DNA from: Nonomuraea sp. PA05
GTDB lineage: Bacteria > Actinomycetota > Actinomycetes > Streptosporangiales > Streptosporangiaceae
Direction of reading: 5' to 3'
Length of the DNA: 64,000 nucleotides
NCBI RefSeq assembly: GCF_008086045.1
Contig: NZ_VSEY01000020.1
Coordinates: 62,001-126,000 of the forward strand
How positions within the stretch are numbered: position 1 is the stretch's first letter; each line of letters opens with the position of its first letter. The notes below the pieces were generated by a model. It was not told where the DNA came from. It saw only the letters and a program-made list of their open reading frames with translations, and did not search any database. Shown piece by piece: positions 33,384-42,044 of the stretch. Made by a program: the position numbers and the translations under genes.

Positions 33384-34471
33384 AGAACCCCTTCCGGCCG
33401 CAGGCCCCCGGCCCCGGTCAACGTGAAGGGGACCGTCGCGGCCACCCTACCGTTGACGATCACATCAAGCTCCCGCTCGCCCGGCGGCTCGTCGCGGGTG
33501 GTGACCGGGCGGAAGGAGTGGCTCTTGCGCAGGGTGAACGTGTCGCCGGCACCGCCGGCGTCCCGCTGCCCCAGGTGGAACACGCGGCGCGAGCCCGCCC
33601 GCCGCACGGCGTACTTCAGCAGCACCGGCCCCGCGGCCCCCGCTCTCACCGTGACCGTGAAGGACAGCTTGCCGCCGACGGCCACGGTCGGGGAGTCGAG
33701 GGACAGCTTGTCGACCGCGCCGCTGCCCGGCGTGGCGCCGACCAGGGTGAGGGCCTCCGGGTGGCCGGCGCGCAGCAGGCCGCGGACGGCGTGCCGGAGC
33801 ACCCGTTCGACGTGGGAGCCGCCCGCCGCGCGCCACCCCGCCAGCAGCTCCAGCGCCACCTCGGGGTGGTCCTTGGCCAGGTCGTTGACGTGGTTGGCGA
33901 CCGAGCGGCGGACGTACTCGCTGGGGTCGTCGCGCAGCCGGTCGAGGAGGGGCAGCGTCGGGCCCGGCGTCATCAGCCAGCCGACGCGGCCCGCCCAGGG
34001 GAGGCGGGGCCGCGAACCCTCCGAGGCGAGCCGGCGCAGGTGCTCGTCGGGCGACTCCGCCCAGCCGTACATGATCTTGATGGCGTCGTCGCGGTAGCGT
34101 TCCAGGTAGGGGCGGACGGCGAACTCACCCGTCGCGTACGGGGTGAGCGCCGCCAGGGTCTCCATCGCGGCGTCCAGGTGGCCGAGGCCCCTGGCGGCGG
34201 TGTGCTCGGTGGCGGGCCAGCCGCTCCACATGTTCAGCCTGGCCGCGCACTCCCTGACGTACGCCGCGGCCTGCGGGTAGGGCAGGGGCAGCGCGTCGTG
34301 CAGGGCCGTGGAGACGTGGGTGACGCGGGCCTTGAGCTCCAGGCCGTCGAGGCCGGTCAGGGCCTGCGAGGTGAAGCGGGCGTGGGGGAACGCGGGCCAG
34401 GCGGCGGCCAGCCCGTCGGCGAGCACCGAGACCGAGTGGGCGTTGATCATGTCTTTGAGCGGTTGAGCCAC
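33380..34471 (-). CDS. AlkC/AlkD-like DNA glycosylase with C-terminal Ig-like domain
   Basis: The 363-residue protein is built from HEAT-like helical repeats (residues ~1-250; EYVRRSVANHVNDLAKDHPEVALELLAGW, HVERVLRHAVRGLLRAGHPEAL) followed by a beta-sandwich of ~100 residues (KLSLDSPTVAVGGKLSFTVTV, VLLKYAVRRAGSRRVF, RELDVIVNGRVAATVPFTLTG). That combination marks AlkC-type DNA alkylation repair proteins, whose Ig-like domain helps grip the alkylated base; they remove N3-methylated bases. The pairing with a GNAT gene gives no further clue. Confidence in fold is good, in exact substrate low. Confidence 0.85.
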   Translation of the reverse strand: MAQPLKDMINAHSVSVLADGLAAAWPAFPHARFTSQALTGLDGLELKARVTHVSTALHDALPLPYPQAAAYVRECAARLNMWSGWPATEHTAARGLGHLDAAMETLAALTPYATGEFAVRPYLERYRDDAIKIMYGWAESPDEHLRRLASEGSRPRLPWAGRVGWLMTPGPTLPLLDRLRDDPSEYVRRSVANHVNDLAKDHPEVALELLAGWRAAGGSHVERVLRHAVRGLLRAGHPEALTLVGATPGSGAVDKLSLDSPTVAVGGKLSFTVTVRAGAAGPVLLKYAVRRAGSRRVFHLGQRDAGGAGDTFTLRKSHSFRPVTTRDEPPGERELDVIVNGRVAATVPFTLTGAGGLRPEGVL

Positions 34472-34508
34472 GCGGTAACTGTGCCAGGAGCCACCGACAA
34501 TCCCGGGG

Positions 34509-34997
34509 TCAGAGGCTCTGGTAGTACTCCCGCATCGACGGGTAGTAGTCGTCGAAGCTCACCCCGCCGGAGCCGTCGCGGGAGGCGACGAGCAGGTCCA
34601 GGTAGTACTCCCAGCCGGGCCCGATCTCCCCGACGCCCTCCTCCGTCTCCAGATGCTGGACGAACCGCAGCTCCGTCACCCCGTCCACCTCCTCCAGCAG
34701 CAGCTCCAGCCGCCAGGCCCCGTGCTCGTCCGTCGACGAGACGGCCAGGCGGCGGGGTGGTTCGCAGGCGTCGATGCGCAGGTCGTACCAGGGCTGCTGG
34801 TCCTCGAAGACGAGCCGCACCTTGATCGTGTGGCCGGGCGCCGCGTCGCCCTCCCACGGCCCGAACCAGCGGGCGGTGCGCTCGGGCTCGGTGACGCCGG
34901 CCCACACGTCGCCGGCGGGGGCGCGGAAGGTGCGGGTGAGGACGAGGTCGGTGCCGTCGCCGGTCCTGAACAGCCGGCCTGTGGGGATGGGGCTCAT
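34509..34997 (-). CDS. SRPBCC (AHSA1-like) protein
   Basis: The 162-residue protein is an START/Bet v1-type helix-grip fold of the AHSA1 class: LVLTRTFRAPAGDVWAGVTEPERTARWFGPW, IKVRLVFEDQQPWYDLRI and GPGWEYYLDLLVASRDG near the C-terminus. These proteins bind hydrophobic ligands or act as chaperone activators; a few are enzymes. It overlaps the preceding ArsR gene by 4 bp, a very common ArsR-AHSA1 pair in actinobacteria whose physiological signal is unknown. Confidence 0.9.
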   Translation of the reverse strand: MSPIPTGRLFRTGDGTDLVLTRTFRAPAGDVWAGVTEPERTARWFGPWEGDAAPGHTIKVRLVFEDQQPWYDLRIDACEPPRRLAVSSTDEHGAWRLELLLEEVDGVTELRFVQHLETEEGVGEIGPGWEYYLDLLVASRDGSGGVSFDDYYPSMREYYQSL

Positions 34998-35422
34998 GCG
35001 GTGCTCTCCTGTCCGGTGACGTCATGCGAGGCTGCGGTACGGCGTTCCCTGCGCGTGCGGTAGACCTCGGTTTCGAGCGCGTCGAAGCGGTGCTCCCAGC
35101 CGGTGGGGCGGGCGAACCGGCCGAGCCAGGTGATCAGCTCTGCGAGTGGAGCCGGGTCGAGAGTGTAGAGGCGCTGACGGCCGACGAGTTCGGCGTTGAG
35201 CAGCCCGCTCTGCCTGAGCACGCGCAGGTGGCGGCTGACGGCCGGGCGGGTGATCGCGAAGCGTTCGGCGATGTCGCCGGCCGGTAGCGGGCCGTCGCGC
35301 AGCAGCAGCATGAGGATCTGCCGCCGCACGGGATCGGAGATCGCCCCAGCCGTCTGGTCCAGGGGCGACGGCGACTCCGGTTGTGCCGCCTGATCCGGAC
35401 GTGCTCGCTCCGCCTCGTTCAC
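34994..35422 (-). CDS. ArsR-family repressor of the SRPBCC pair
   Basis: The 142-residue protein has a winged HTH (DPVRRQILMLLLRDGPLPAGDIAERFAITRPAVSRHLRVLRQSGLL) without the Cys metal sites of arsenic sensors. GTG 35422 lies five bases after the -10 box, so the mRNA is probably leaderless. A palindrome covers the promoter, so autoregulation of this and the downstream SRPBCC gene is likely. Confidence 0.9.
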   Translation of the reverse strand: MNEAERARPDQAAQPESPSPLDQTAGAISDPVRRQILMLLLRDGPLPAGDIAERFAITRPAVSRHLRVLRQSGLLNAELVGRQRLYTLDPAPLAELITWLGRFARPTGWEHRFDALETEVYRTRRERRTAASHDVTGQESTA

Positions 35423-35429
35423 ACCGGGA

Positions 35430-35458
35430 AGCGTAACCTACTGGTTACGCATTCTCAA
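35430..35458 (-). promoter_or_regulatory. ArsR promoter with covering palindrome
   Basis: On the minus strand TTGAGA (35453-35458) and TACGCT (35430-35435) are 17 bp apart. GCGTAACC and GGTTACGC, with TACT between, form a perfect palindrome at 35431-35450 that covers the -10 box and most of the spacer. This is a clear autoregulatory operator. Confidence 0.75.
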
Positions 35459-35501
35459 GACAGTGCCCGGCCGCCCCCATCGCGGGGGCGGCGGGGCAGG
35501 G

Positions 35502-37277
35502 TCAGCCGGTGCTCTCCCGCCACCGGTTGGTGATCGGCAGGCGGCGGTCACGCCCGAAGTTCTTGGGCGTGATCTTCGGGCCGGGCGGATACTGGCGCCG
35601 CTTGTACTCGGCCAGGTCCACCAGCCGGATCACCCGTGTGACCAGCGCGGGATCGTGCCCGGCCGCGATCAGCTCCTGCGACCCCATGTCCTTCTCGACG
35701 TAGTCGTCCAGCAGCCGGTCCAGCACCTCGTACGGCGGCAGCGAGTCGGTGTCCCGCTGGTCGGGACGCAGCTCCGCGCTCGGCTCCTTGGTGATCGACT
35801 CCTCCGGGATCGGCCGCTCGGCGTCGAGCAGGAAGCCGGGGTCGGAGTGGGCGTTGCGCCACCGCGACAGCTCCCACACCATCGTCTTGGGCACGTCCTT
35901 GATCGGCGCGAACCCGCCGGCCGAGTCGCCGTAGAGGGTCGAGTACCCGGTGGCGAGCTCGCTCTTGTTGCCGGTGGTCAGCACCAGGTGCCCGTTCTCG
36001 TTCGACAGGCCCATGAGGATCATGCCGCGCACCCTGGCCTGGAGGTTCTCGGCGGCCAGGCCGGACAGGTCGATCTCCTTCTCGAAGGCGTTGACGATGT
36101 CGGCGATCGGCACCACCTGGGCGTTGACGCCCTGCCTGCGTACCAGCTCCTGGGCGTCGGCCAGGGAGTGGTCGGAGGAGTAGCGGGAGGGCATGAGCAC
36201 CACGTTGACGCGGGAGGGGCCGATGGCGTCGGAGGCGATGGTGGCGGTCAGCGCGGAGTCGATGCCGCCGGACAGGCCGAGGATGACGGACTGGAAGCCG
36301 TTCTTGGCCACGTAGTCGCGCACCGCGAGGACCAGCGCCGAGTAGACCTCGGCGTGCACGTCCAGCGGTTCGGGGATGACGGCGGGCACGGCGGGGTAGG
36401 CGGCGACGGGCTCGGAGGACAGCACGAGGCGCTCGACCGTGATCGTGGAGCCGTCGCCCGCGTCGTACGGGTACGTGCCCGGCTCGGCCTCGGAGACCGG
36501 CAGGTCGTCGAGGTCCACGACGATCAGTTCCTCCTTGAACTGCCGTCCGCGCGCGACCAGCTCGCCCGCCGCGTCCACCACGATGGAGTCGCCGTCGAAG
36601 ACCAGCTCGTCCTGCCCGCCGATCTGGTTGACGTAGACGAGGCCGCATCCGGCCTCGCGGGCCCGGCGCGCGCACAGCTCCAGCCGTACGTCGTCCTTGT
36701 CCTTCTCGTACGGCGAGGCGTTCGGCGCCACCAGCAGCCCGGCCCCCGCCTGCCCGACGACGGACACGGGGCCGCCCTCCTGCCAGAGGTCCTCGCACAC
36801 CGCGATCGCGACGTCCACGCCGTGCAGCCGGAAGATCGGCAGCCGGTCGCCGCGGACGAAGTAGCGGTACTCGTCGAACACCCCGTAGTTCGGCAGGTGG
36901 TGCTTGGCTGTGCGGGTGACCACCTCGCCCTTGTGCAGCAGCGCGGCGGCGTCGAGCGGGGCGCCCTTGGGCTGGCCCACCCGGGGCGCCAGGCCGGCGC
37001 GGTCCACGTAGCCGACGACCACGGGCAGGTCGCCCAGGCCCTCGTCGTGGAGCCTGCGCGCCACCTCCTCCAGCGTCCGGATGCTGGCGTCCACGAAGGA
37101 GGTGCGCAGCACGAGGTCCTCCACCGGGTAGCCGGTGAGGAACATCTCGGTGAAGACCACGAGATGGGCCTCGCGCTCCGCCGCGTCGCGGGTCCACGCG
37201 ATCAGTTTGTCGGCGTTGGCGCTCAGGTCGCCGACGGTCGGGTTCGTCTGTGCCAGGGCAATGCGGAGTTGAGCCAC
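35502..37277 (-). CDS. nadE: Glutamine-dependent NAD+ synthetase
   Basis: The 591-residue two-domain enzyme makes NAD from deamido-NAD, ATP and glutamine. The N-terminal nitrilase domain has Glu44 (VVFTEMFLTGYP), Lys in TRTAKHHLPNYGVFDE and Cys in IAVCEDLW; ammonia made there passes to the C-terminal synthetase, with the PPi loop LGLSGGIDSALTATI and TTGNKSELATGYSTLYGD. Length and order match actinobacterial NadE. GTG 37277 lies six bases after TAGGCT and is probably leaderless. Confidence 0.97.
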   Translation of the reverse strand: MAQLRIALAQTNPTVGDLSANADKLIAWTRDAAEREAHLVVFTEMFLTGYPVEDLVLRTSFVDASIRTLEEVARRLHDEGLGDLPVVVGYVDRAGLAPRVGQPKGAPLDAAALLHKGEVVTRTAKHHLPNYGVFDEYRYFVRGDRLPIFRLHGVDVAIAVCEDLWQEGGPVSVVGQAGAGLLVAPNASPYEKDKDDVRLELCARRAREAGCGLVYVNQIGGQDELVFDGDSIVVDAAGELVARGRQFKEELIVVDLDDLPVSEAEPGTYPYDAGDGSTITVERLVLSSEPVAAYPAVPAVIPEPLDVHAEVYSALVLAVRDYVAKNGFQSVILGLSGGIDSALTATIASDAIGPSRVNVVLMPSRYSSDHSLADAQELVRRQGVNAQVVPIADIVNAFEKEIDLSGLAAENLQARVRGMILMGLSNENGHLVLTTGNKSELATGYSTLYGDSAGGFAPIKDVPKTMVWELSRWRNAHSDPGFLLDAERPIPEESITKEPSAELRPDQRDTDSLPPYEVLDRLLDDYVEKDMGSQELIAAGHDPALVTRVIRLVDLAEYKRRQYPPGPKITPKNFGRDRRLPITNRWRESTG

Positions 37278-37283
37278 GTCAAC

Positions 37284-37313
37284 AGCCTAGTACGCTCCGA
37301 TTTTTATCGTCAA
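37284..37313 (-). promoter_or_regulatory. nadE promoter
   Basis: On the minus strand TTGACG (37308-37313), an 18-bp A-rich spacer and TAGGCT (37284-37289) are followed after six bases by the GTG start, giving a leaderless message. GTTGA and TCAAC around the start form a short inverted repeat that could be an operator. Confidence 0.7.
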
Positions 37314-37329
37314 AGCGACGAAAAGCAGC

Positions 37330-38763
37330 TCATTTCCCTCCCGGGGTGACCAGGCCGGACTCGTAGGCCGCCATCACGAGCTGCGCCCGGTCGAACAGCC
37401 CGAGGTGCTCCAGCAGCGACTTCACGATCAGGCCCACCTCCTCCTCCGGCAACGCCAGGGTCTGCCCGATCTGCCGGTTGGTCAGCCCCCGGGCGACGAG
37501 TTTGAGCACGTCCAGCCGGTCGTCAGGGAGCCCGGCCAGCGCCGGCGGCGAGGCCGGGTCGGTACGCCCGGTGAACGCCGAGATCAGCCGCGTGGTCACG
37601 GCGGGGTCGATGAGCGCGTCCCCGGCCGCCGCGGCCCTGATCGCGGCCAGGATCTGCTCGGGCGGCGACGTCTTCAGCACGAACCCGCTCACCCCGGCGC
37701 GCAGCGCCGCGTACAGGTTCTCGTCGCTGCCGAACGTGGTCATCATCACCACCTTCGGCGGCTGCTCGCCGGCCAGGATCCTGCGGGCGGCGGCCAGGCC
37801 GTCGAGGCGCGGCATCTGGATGTCGAGCAGCACCACGTCGGGCCGCGTCTCGCGGACGCCGGTGATCGCCTCCTCGCCGTTGGCCGCCTCGCCCGCCAGC
37901 GCGAACCCGGCCTCGCTGTCCAGCATGGCCTTCAGCCCGGTACGCACCAGCGCCTGGTCGTCGGCCACCAGCACGCGCAGCACCCCGCCGCCGGTCACCA
38001 CCACGGGATCGGCGGCGGGCTCCTCCAGGCGCTGGGCCAGCATGTCGGCCTCCAGCCGCTTCAGCCCGGCCGACAGGTCCAGCCCCAGCTCGTCCCGCCA
38101 CACAGCGCGCGCCCTGCGCAGCGCCGCCAGCGCGTCGCCCTGACGCCCCATCCGGTAGAGCCCCACGGCCAGCAGCCGCCACGCCTCCTCCCGCAGCGGG
38201 TACGCCGACGCGTGCGCCTCCAGGTCCGCCACCAGCGACGTGGCCCTGCCCAGCGCCAGCCCGGCGTCCGCACGCCGCTCCACGGCGATCAGCCGCAGCT
38301 CCTCCAGCCGCCCGGCCTCGGTCGCGGCCCAGCTCAGCTCGGCGAACTCGGCCAGCGCGGGGCCGCGCCACAGCTCCAGCGCGGTGTCCATGGCCGCCCA
38401 CACCTGCGCGGGCGTGCCGTCGGACTTGACCAGGCCCTCGAAGTGCCAGGCGTCCACCTGCTCGGTACGCGCGCGCAACGCGTACCCGGGCGGCGCGGAC
38501 ACCAGCACCCCGGCCTCCTCGCGGGGCGCGCGGCCGGGCTCCAGGGCGCGGCGCAGCCGGGAGACGTAACCCTGGATGGTGGACAGGGCCTGCGCCGGCG
38601 GGTCACCCGGCCACAGCTCGTCGATGAGGGTGTGCACGGGCACGGCGCGGCCACCGGCGACGAGCAGGCGGGCGAGCACCGCTCGCTGCCGCTGGCCGCC
38701 GAGGTCGAGGGGGGCGCCGTCGGCCCAGGCCTGGAACGGTCCGAGAGCGGTGAAGGTCAGCAT
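37330..38763 (-). CDS. SARP-receiver-LuxR hybrid response regulator
   Basis: This 477-residue protein joins two regulator types. Residues ~1-100 are a SARP winged helix (LDLGGQRQRAVLARLLVAGG, LIDELWPGDPPAQALSTIQGYVSRLRRAL), ~105-245 a BTAD domain (ALELWRGPALAEFAEL, ADAGLALGRATSLVADLEAHASAYPLREEAWRLL), ~260-375 a receiver (VLVADDQALVRTGLKAML, VVLLDIQMPRLDG, FVLKTSPP) and ~405-470 a LuxR-type HTH (LKLVARGLTNRQIGQTLALPEEEVGLIVKSLLEHL). It thus has DNA-binding domains at both ends of one chain. It follows a sensor kinase gene 49 bp upstream, its probable partner. TACAGT lies ten bases before ATG 38763. Confidence 0.9.
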   Translation of the reverse strand: MLTFTALGPFQAWADGAPLDLGGQRQRAVLARLLVAGGRAVPVHTLIDELWPGDPPAQALSTIQGYVSRLRRALEPGRAPREEAGVLVSAPPGYALRARTEQVDAWHFEGLVKSDGTPAQVWAAMDTALELWRGPALAEFAELSWAATEAGRLEELRLIAVERRADAGLALGRATSLVADLEAHASAYPLREEAWRLLAVGLYRMGRQGDALAALRRARAVWRDELGLDLSAGLKRLEADMLAQRLEEPAADPVVVTGGGVLRVLVADDQALVRTGLKAMLDSEAGFALAGEAANGEEAITGVRETRPDVVLLDIQMPRLDGLAAARRILAGEQPPKVVMMTTFGSDENLYAALRAGVSGFVLKTSPPEQILAAIRAAAAGDALIDPAVTTRLISAFTGRTDPASPPALAGLPDDRLDVLKLVARGLTNRQIGQTLALPEEEVGLIVKSLLEHLGLFDRAQLVMAAYESGLVTPGGK

Positions 38764-38812
38764 GTCAGGCGTAACTGTAGAGGCAGAACGGGCCGGGGTA
38801 TATGGGGAAATG

Positions 38813-40666
38813 TCACAGAGGTAACTCGGCGTCGACAACGGTGCCCCCTCCGTCCGCCTCACGTACGACACAGGCGCCGCCCAGCTCGGCGGCCCGCTCG
38901 CGCATCGAGCCCAGCCCGACGCCCGCCCGCGCGTCCCCCGGGATCCCGCTGCCGTCGTCGGTGACGGTGATCCGCAGCGTCTCGGCGCGCCGCAGCGCGA
39001 TGGTGATCGTGGCCGCGCCCGAGTGCTTGCGGGCGTTGGTGAGCGCCTCCTGCACGATCCGGTACGCGGCCACCTCGACGGCGGCCGGCAGCCCGTCGAG
39101 CCCGCCGGAGACCTCGACCGGCGTGCCCGCCAGCTCCGCCACGGCCCCCGCCAGGCCCAGCTCGTCCAGCGCGGGCGGGCGCAGGCCGTACACGAGCTGC
39201 CTGATGTCGCCGCTCACCGCGTCCATGCCGGCGCGCAGCTCGGCCAGCAGCAGGTCGGCGCTCTCCGGCGAGCTGCGCACGGACTGGCGGGCGGCGTTGA
39301 TGGACATCGCCATGCCGGTCAGCGACTGGCCGAGCCCGTCGTGCAGGTCGCGGCGCAGCCGCCGCCGCTCCTCCTCGCGCGCGGTCAGGATGCGCTCGCG
39401 TGAGCGCTGCAACGCCGCCGTCAGCCGCACCGCGTGCGCCGCGTCCGCGATGTACGGGGTGAGCGTGGCGATCACCCGCTCGTCGTGCGCCGCCGGGAAC
39501 CTGCGCCGGTCGGTCGGCCCGACGAGCAGCAGCCCCACCGGCTCCCCGTGCCACACCAGGGAGATCACCCGCTCGGGAGGGCCGGGGGAGCCCGAGACGG
39601 TGGTCGTGCCGTCCAGCTCGACCGCCACGCCCGTCACCGACAGGCCCTCGCGCAGCGTGTCGAGGGTGGCCAGCAGCCCGTGCACCGGGTCGGCGTGCTG
39701 CAACCGGTGCCGCAGCCGCCTGGCCAGCGTGCCCGGCACTCCGGTGCTGCCGTACAGCAGCCGGTCCACGCCGCGCTGCATGCCGCGCCGCATCGGCTGG
39801 AAGGCCGCCCCGGCGAACACCGCCGCCGCGATCCCGGCCACCCGGTCCACCTCGGCGAGGAACAGGCTGCTCGCGGCGCTGGCGGCCACGTACACGCCGG
39901 TGATCACGATGAGCAGCCCGGTGCCGACGAGCGCGCGGCTGATCAGCGTGTCGATGCCGAACAGCCGGTAACGCAGCACCGCCAGCGCGATGGCCGCCGG
40001 GATCAGCGGGATGAACAGCGTCGCCAGCCACCAGAACGGGTCGCCCAGCATCCACGGCACCAGCAGGCCGGGCAGCGTCACCATCACCCACAGGAGCTGG
40101 CGCCGCTCGGTCGCGTCGCCGCGCTTGAACCGCACCACCAGCGACACGAACGCCAGCGCCATGGCCGCCGACACCAGCCAGTGCGCGGGGTCACGGAACG
40201 CTCTCTGGCCGCTCAGCGCGCCCGCCCAGTCGAGCGCCATGCCCAGCACGGCCGGCGCGACCACCCAGCGCCAGCGCCTCGACAGCAGCCTGCCGACCGG
40301 GTAGAGCAGGGGGAGCAGCACGCCGAGCGTGAGTTGCAGCACGTGCCAGGCGAGGTTGACGATCGGCCAGCCCGCGGCGGGGCTGCCGTACAGCAGGTGG
40401 AAGGTGTTGGCCGACAGGATGTTGGCGGCGGCGCTCAGCCCGCCGACGCACAGCAGCCAGCCGATCACCAGCCGGGGCCTGCTGTAGACGAGGATCGCGC
40501 CGAAGACGGAGAACGCCGTGCCCGCCATGTCCTCGGGGGCCAGCGGCAGCGGCGTCCAGGAGGGTTGCGGCAGTTGCGCCGTCACCCAGATGTCGGTGAG
40601 CTCAAAAATGACGGCGAGCGTGGCCATGCCGATCGCCACGCTTCGCGCCAGACCTGCGCGGCGCAT
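38813..40666 (-). CDS. Membrane sensor histidine kinase, NarL type
   Basis: The 617-residue kinase has about nine to ten membrane helices in its first ~300 residues (IGMATLAVIFELTDIWV, VLQLTLGVLLPLLYPVG, GLLIVITGVYVAASAASSLF), a GAF-like stretch (VISLVWHGEPVGLLLVGPTDRR), phospho-acceptor His in RRDLHDGLGQSLTGMAMSI, and ATPase boxes (VQEALTNARKHSGA, TVTDDGSGIPG, GLGSMRERAAELGG). It probably phosphorylates the hybrid regulator downstream. ATG 40666 is chosen; an in-frame GTG at 40684 is possible. Confidence 0.9.
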   Translation of the reverse strand: MRRAGLARSVAIGMATLAVIFELTDIWVTAQLPQPSWTPLPLAPEDMAGTAFSVFGAILVYSRPRLVIGWLLCVGGLSAAANILSANTFHLLYGSPAAGWPIVNLAWHVLQLTLGVLLPLLYPVGRLLSRRWRWVVAPAVLGMALDWAGALSGQRAFRDPAHWLVSAAMALAFVSLVVRFKRGDATERRQLLWVMVTLPGLLVPWMLGDPFWWLATLFIPLIPAAIALAVLRYRLFGIDTLISRALVGTGLLIVITGVYVAASAASSLFLAEVDRVAGIAAAVFAGAAFQPMRRGMQRGVDRLLYGSTGVPGTLARRLRHRLQHADPVHGLLATLDTLREGLSVTGVAVELDGTTTVSGSPGPPERVISLVWHGEPVGLLLVGPTDRRRFPAAHDERVIATLTPYIADAAHAVRLTAALQRSRERILTAREEERRRLRRDLHDGLGQSLTGMAMSINAARQSVRSSPESADLLLAELRAGMDAVSGDIRQLVYGLRPPALDELGLAGAVAELAGTPVEVSGGLDGLPAAVEVAAYRIVQEALTNARKHSGAATITIALRRAETLRITVTDDGSGIPGDARAGVGLGSMRERAAELGGACVVREADGGGTVVDAELPL

Positions 40667-40698
40667 CCCACCCGCCCTTCCCACCCCATGATCGAGGT

Positions 40699-40739
40699 GA
40701 AAATTATCGGTGGGCTGCCAACGTCCGATCAAAATTTTC
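40699..40739 (-). promoter_or_regulatory. Sensor-kinase promoter within an AT-rich inverted repeat
   Basis: On the minus strand TTGATC (40727-40732) and GATAAT (40703-40708) are 18 bp apart. GAAAATTATCGG (40699-40710) and CCGATCAAAATTTTC (40725-40739) are inverted copies apart from a three-base bulge, so both promoter boxes lie in the arms. The A/T content stands out from the surroundings. Confidence 0.55.
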
Positions 40740-40792
40740 TCAACGCGCTCCGCACCTGGTCAGAGCAACGATAGCGGGCGTTCCCGGCAGCC

Positions 40793-41992
40793 TCAGCGGC
40801 GTCTGATCGCCGGGCCGAGCAACAGCAGCCCGGCCGCCGAGACCACGCCGACCGCGGCGGTCGTGAACCACAGCGCCTTCGGCCCCAGCTCCAGCAGCGG
40901 CCCGCCGAGCAGCGGCGCCAGCACCGCCGCCAGCGACCACGCGAACCCGAACAGCCCCGAGTACCGCCCGCGCAGCTCGGCGGGCGCCAGGGAGGCCACG
41001 ATGGCGCCCGCGATCCCGGCCGTGGCGATCTCCCCGGCCGTCCAGATCGCGATCGTCACCGCCAGCCCGGCCACGTTCGTCACGTACGCGGTCATCGCGA
41101 ACCCGGCCGACATCACGACCAGGCCCAGCGCCAGCATGCGCGCCGGGTCCCTGCGTCCCAGCCAGCCCGACACCAGCGGCTGCACGACGACGATCAGCAC
41201 CCCGTTCAGCGCCATGGCCAGGCCGAACTCCTTGGAGGTCAGCTTCACCACGTCCGTCATCGCCACCGGCAGCATGGTCATCGTCTGCGAGTAGACCAGC
41301 GCGTTGCCCAGCGCGACGAGCGTGAACCCGACCATGACCCGGTCGCGCAGCACCATCCCGAACCCGCCGGTCGCCTGCCTGACCTCCGGCCTCGTCTCCG
41401 GCACCGCCCGCCACACCAGCACGGCGAAGAGCACGCCCGAAAGCGCGTCGATCCAGAACAGCCAGAGGAACCCCTGCCCGGCCAGCCATCCGCCGGCCGT
41501 CATGCCCACCGAGTAGCCCAGGTTGATCGCCCAGAACAGCAGCCCGTACGCCCGCGGCCGCTCCTTCGCCGGGACCAGGTCGGCGACCAGCGCGGTGGAG
41601 GCAGGGCGGTAGACGTCGATCACCAGGCCGAGCGCGAACATCGAGGCCAGGATGGCGGGCAGCGAGGTGCTGTAGCCCAGCGCCAGCATGCACACCGCGG
41701 TGGCCAGCATGCCGCCCGACAGCGTCGCGCGGCGCCCGATCCGGTCCGCGAGCACGCCCGCCACGAGCTGGGAGAGCAGCGATCCCGCACCGAACACGCC
41801 CATCACCAGGCCCGCCGCGGTGATGGACAGGCCGCGGCTCTGGGTCAGGTAGACGCCGGTGAAGGGCATCACCATGGTGCCCAGGCGGTTCACCAGCGTG
41901 CCGCCCCACAGGGCCCAGAACGGGCGGGGCAGCCCGCCGATCTGGGCCTTGAGGAAGGAGGGTCTCTCGACAGTCGTGCTCGTCACGCTCAT
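40793..41992 (-). CDS. MFS transporter, 12-helix exporter type
   Basis: The 399-residue protein has the MFS fold: LVNRLGTMVMPFTGVYLTQSRG, motif A VLADRIGRRATLSGG after helix 2, and a central charged loop (VPETRPEVRQATGG). It resembles actinobacterial drug or multidrug exporters of the DHA1 type. ATG 41992 (protein start SVTSTTVERPSF) has only a weak GGA ribosome site. The divergent ArsR-type gene 52 bp away, with a palindrome between, is the likely regulator. Substrate unknown. Confidence 0.85.
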   Translation of the reverse strand: MSVTSTTVERPSFLKAQIGGLPRPFWALWGGTLVNRLGTMVMPFTGVYLTQSRGLSITAAGLVMGVFGAGSLLSQLVAGVLADRIGRRATLSGGMLATAVCMLALGYSTSLPAILASMFALGLVIDVYRPASTALVADLVPAKERPRAYGLLFWAINLGYSVGMTAGGWLAGQGFLWLFWIDALSGVLFAVLVWRAVPETRPEVRQATGGFGMVLRDRVMVGFTLVALGNALVYSQTMTMLPVAMTDVVKLTSKEFGLAMALNGVLIVVVQPLVSGWLGRRDPARMLALGLVVMSAGFAMTAYVTNVAGLAVTIAIWTAGEIATAGIAGAIVASLAPAELRGRYSGLFGFAWSLAAVLAPLLGGPLLELGPKALWFTTAAVGVVSAAGLLLLGPAIRRR

Positions 41993-42025
41993 AGCGTGAG
42001 ATTTCCGGTTTCGTGGTGCGAACGA

Positions 42026-42041
42026 TTTAGCGCAGACTAAA
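42026..42041. promoter_or_regulatory. Inverted repeat between ArsR-type and MFS genes
   Basis: TTTAG-CGCAGA-CTAAA ends four bases before the regulator start (ATG 42045) and lies 34-49 bp before the MFS start. It can control both divergent genes and is a likely autoregulatory site. Confidence 0.5.
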
Positions 42042-42044
42042 AGC

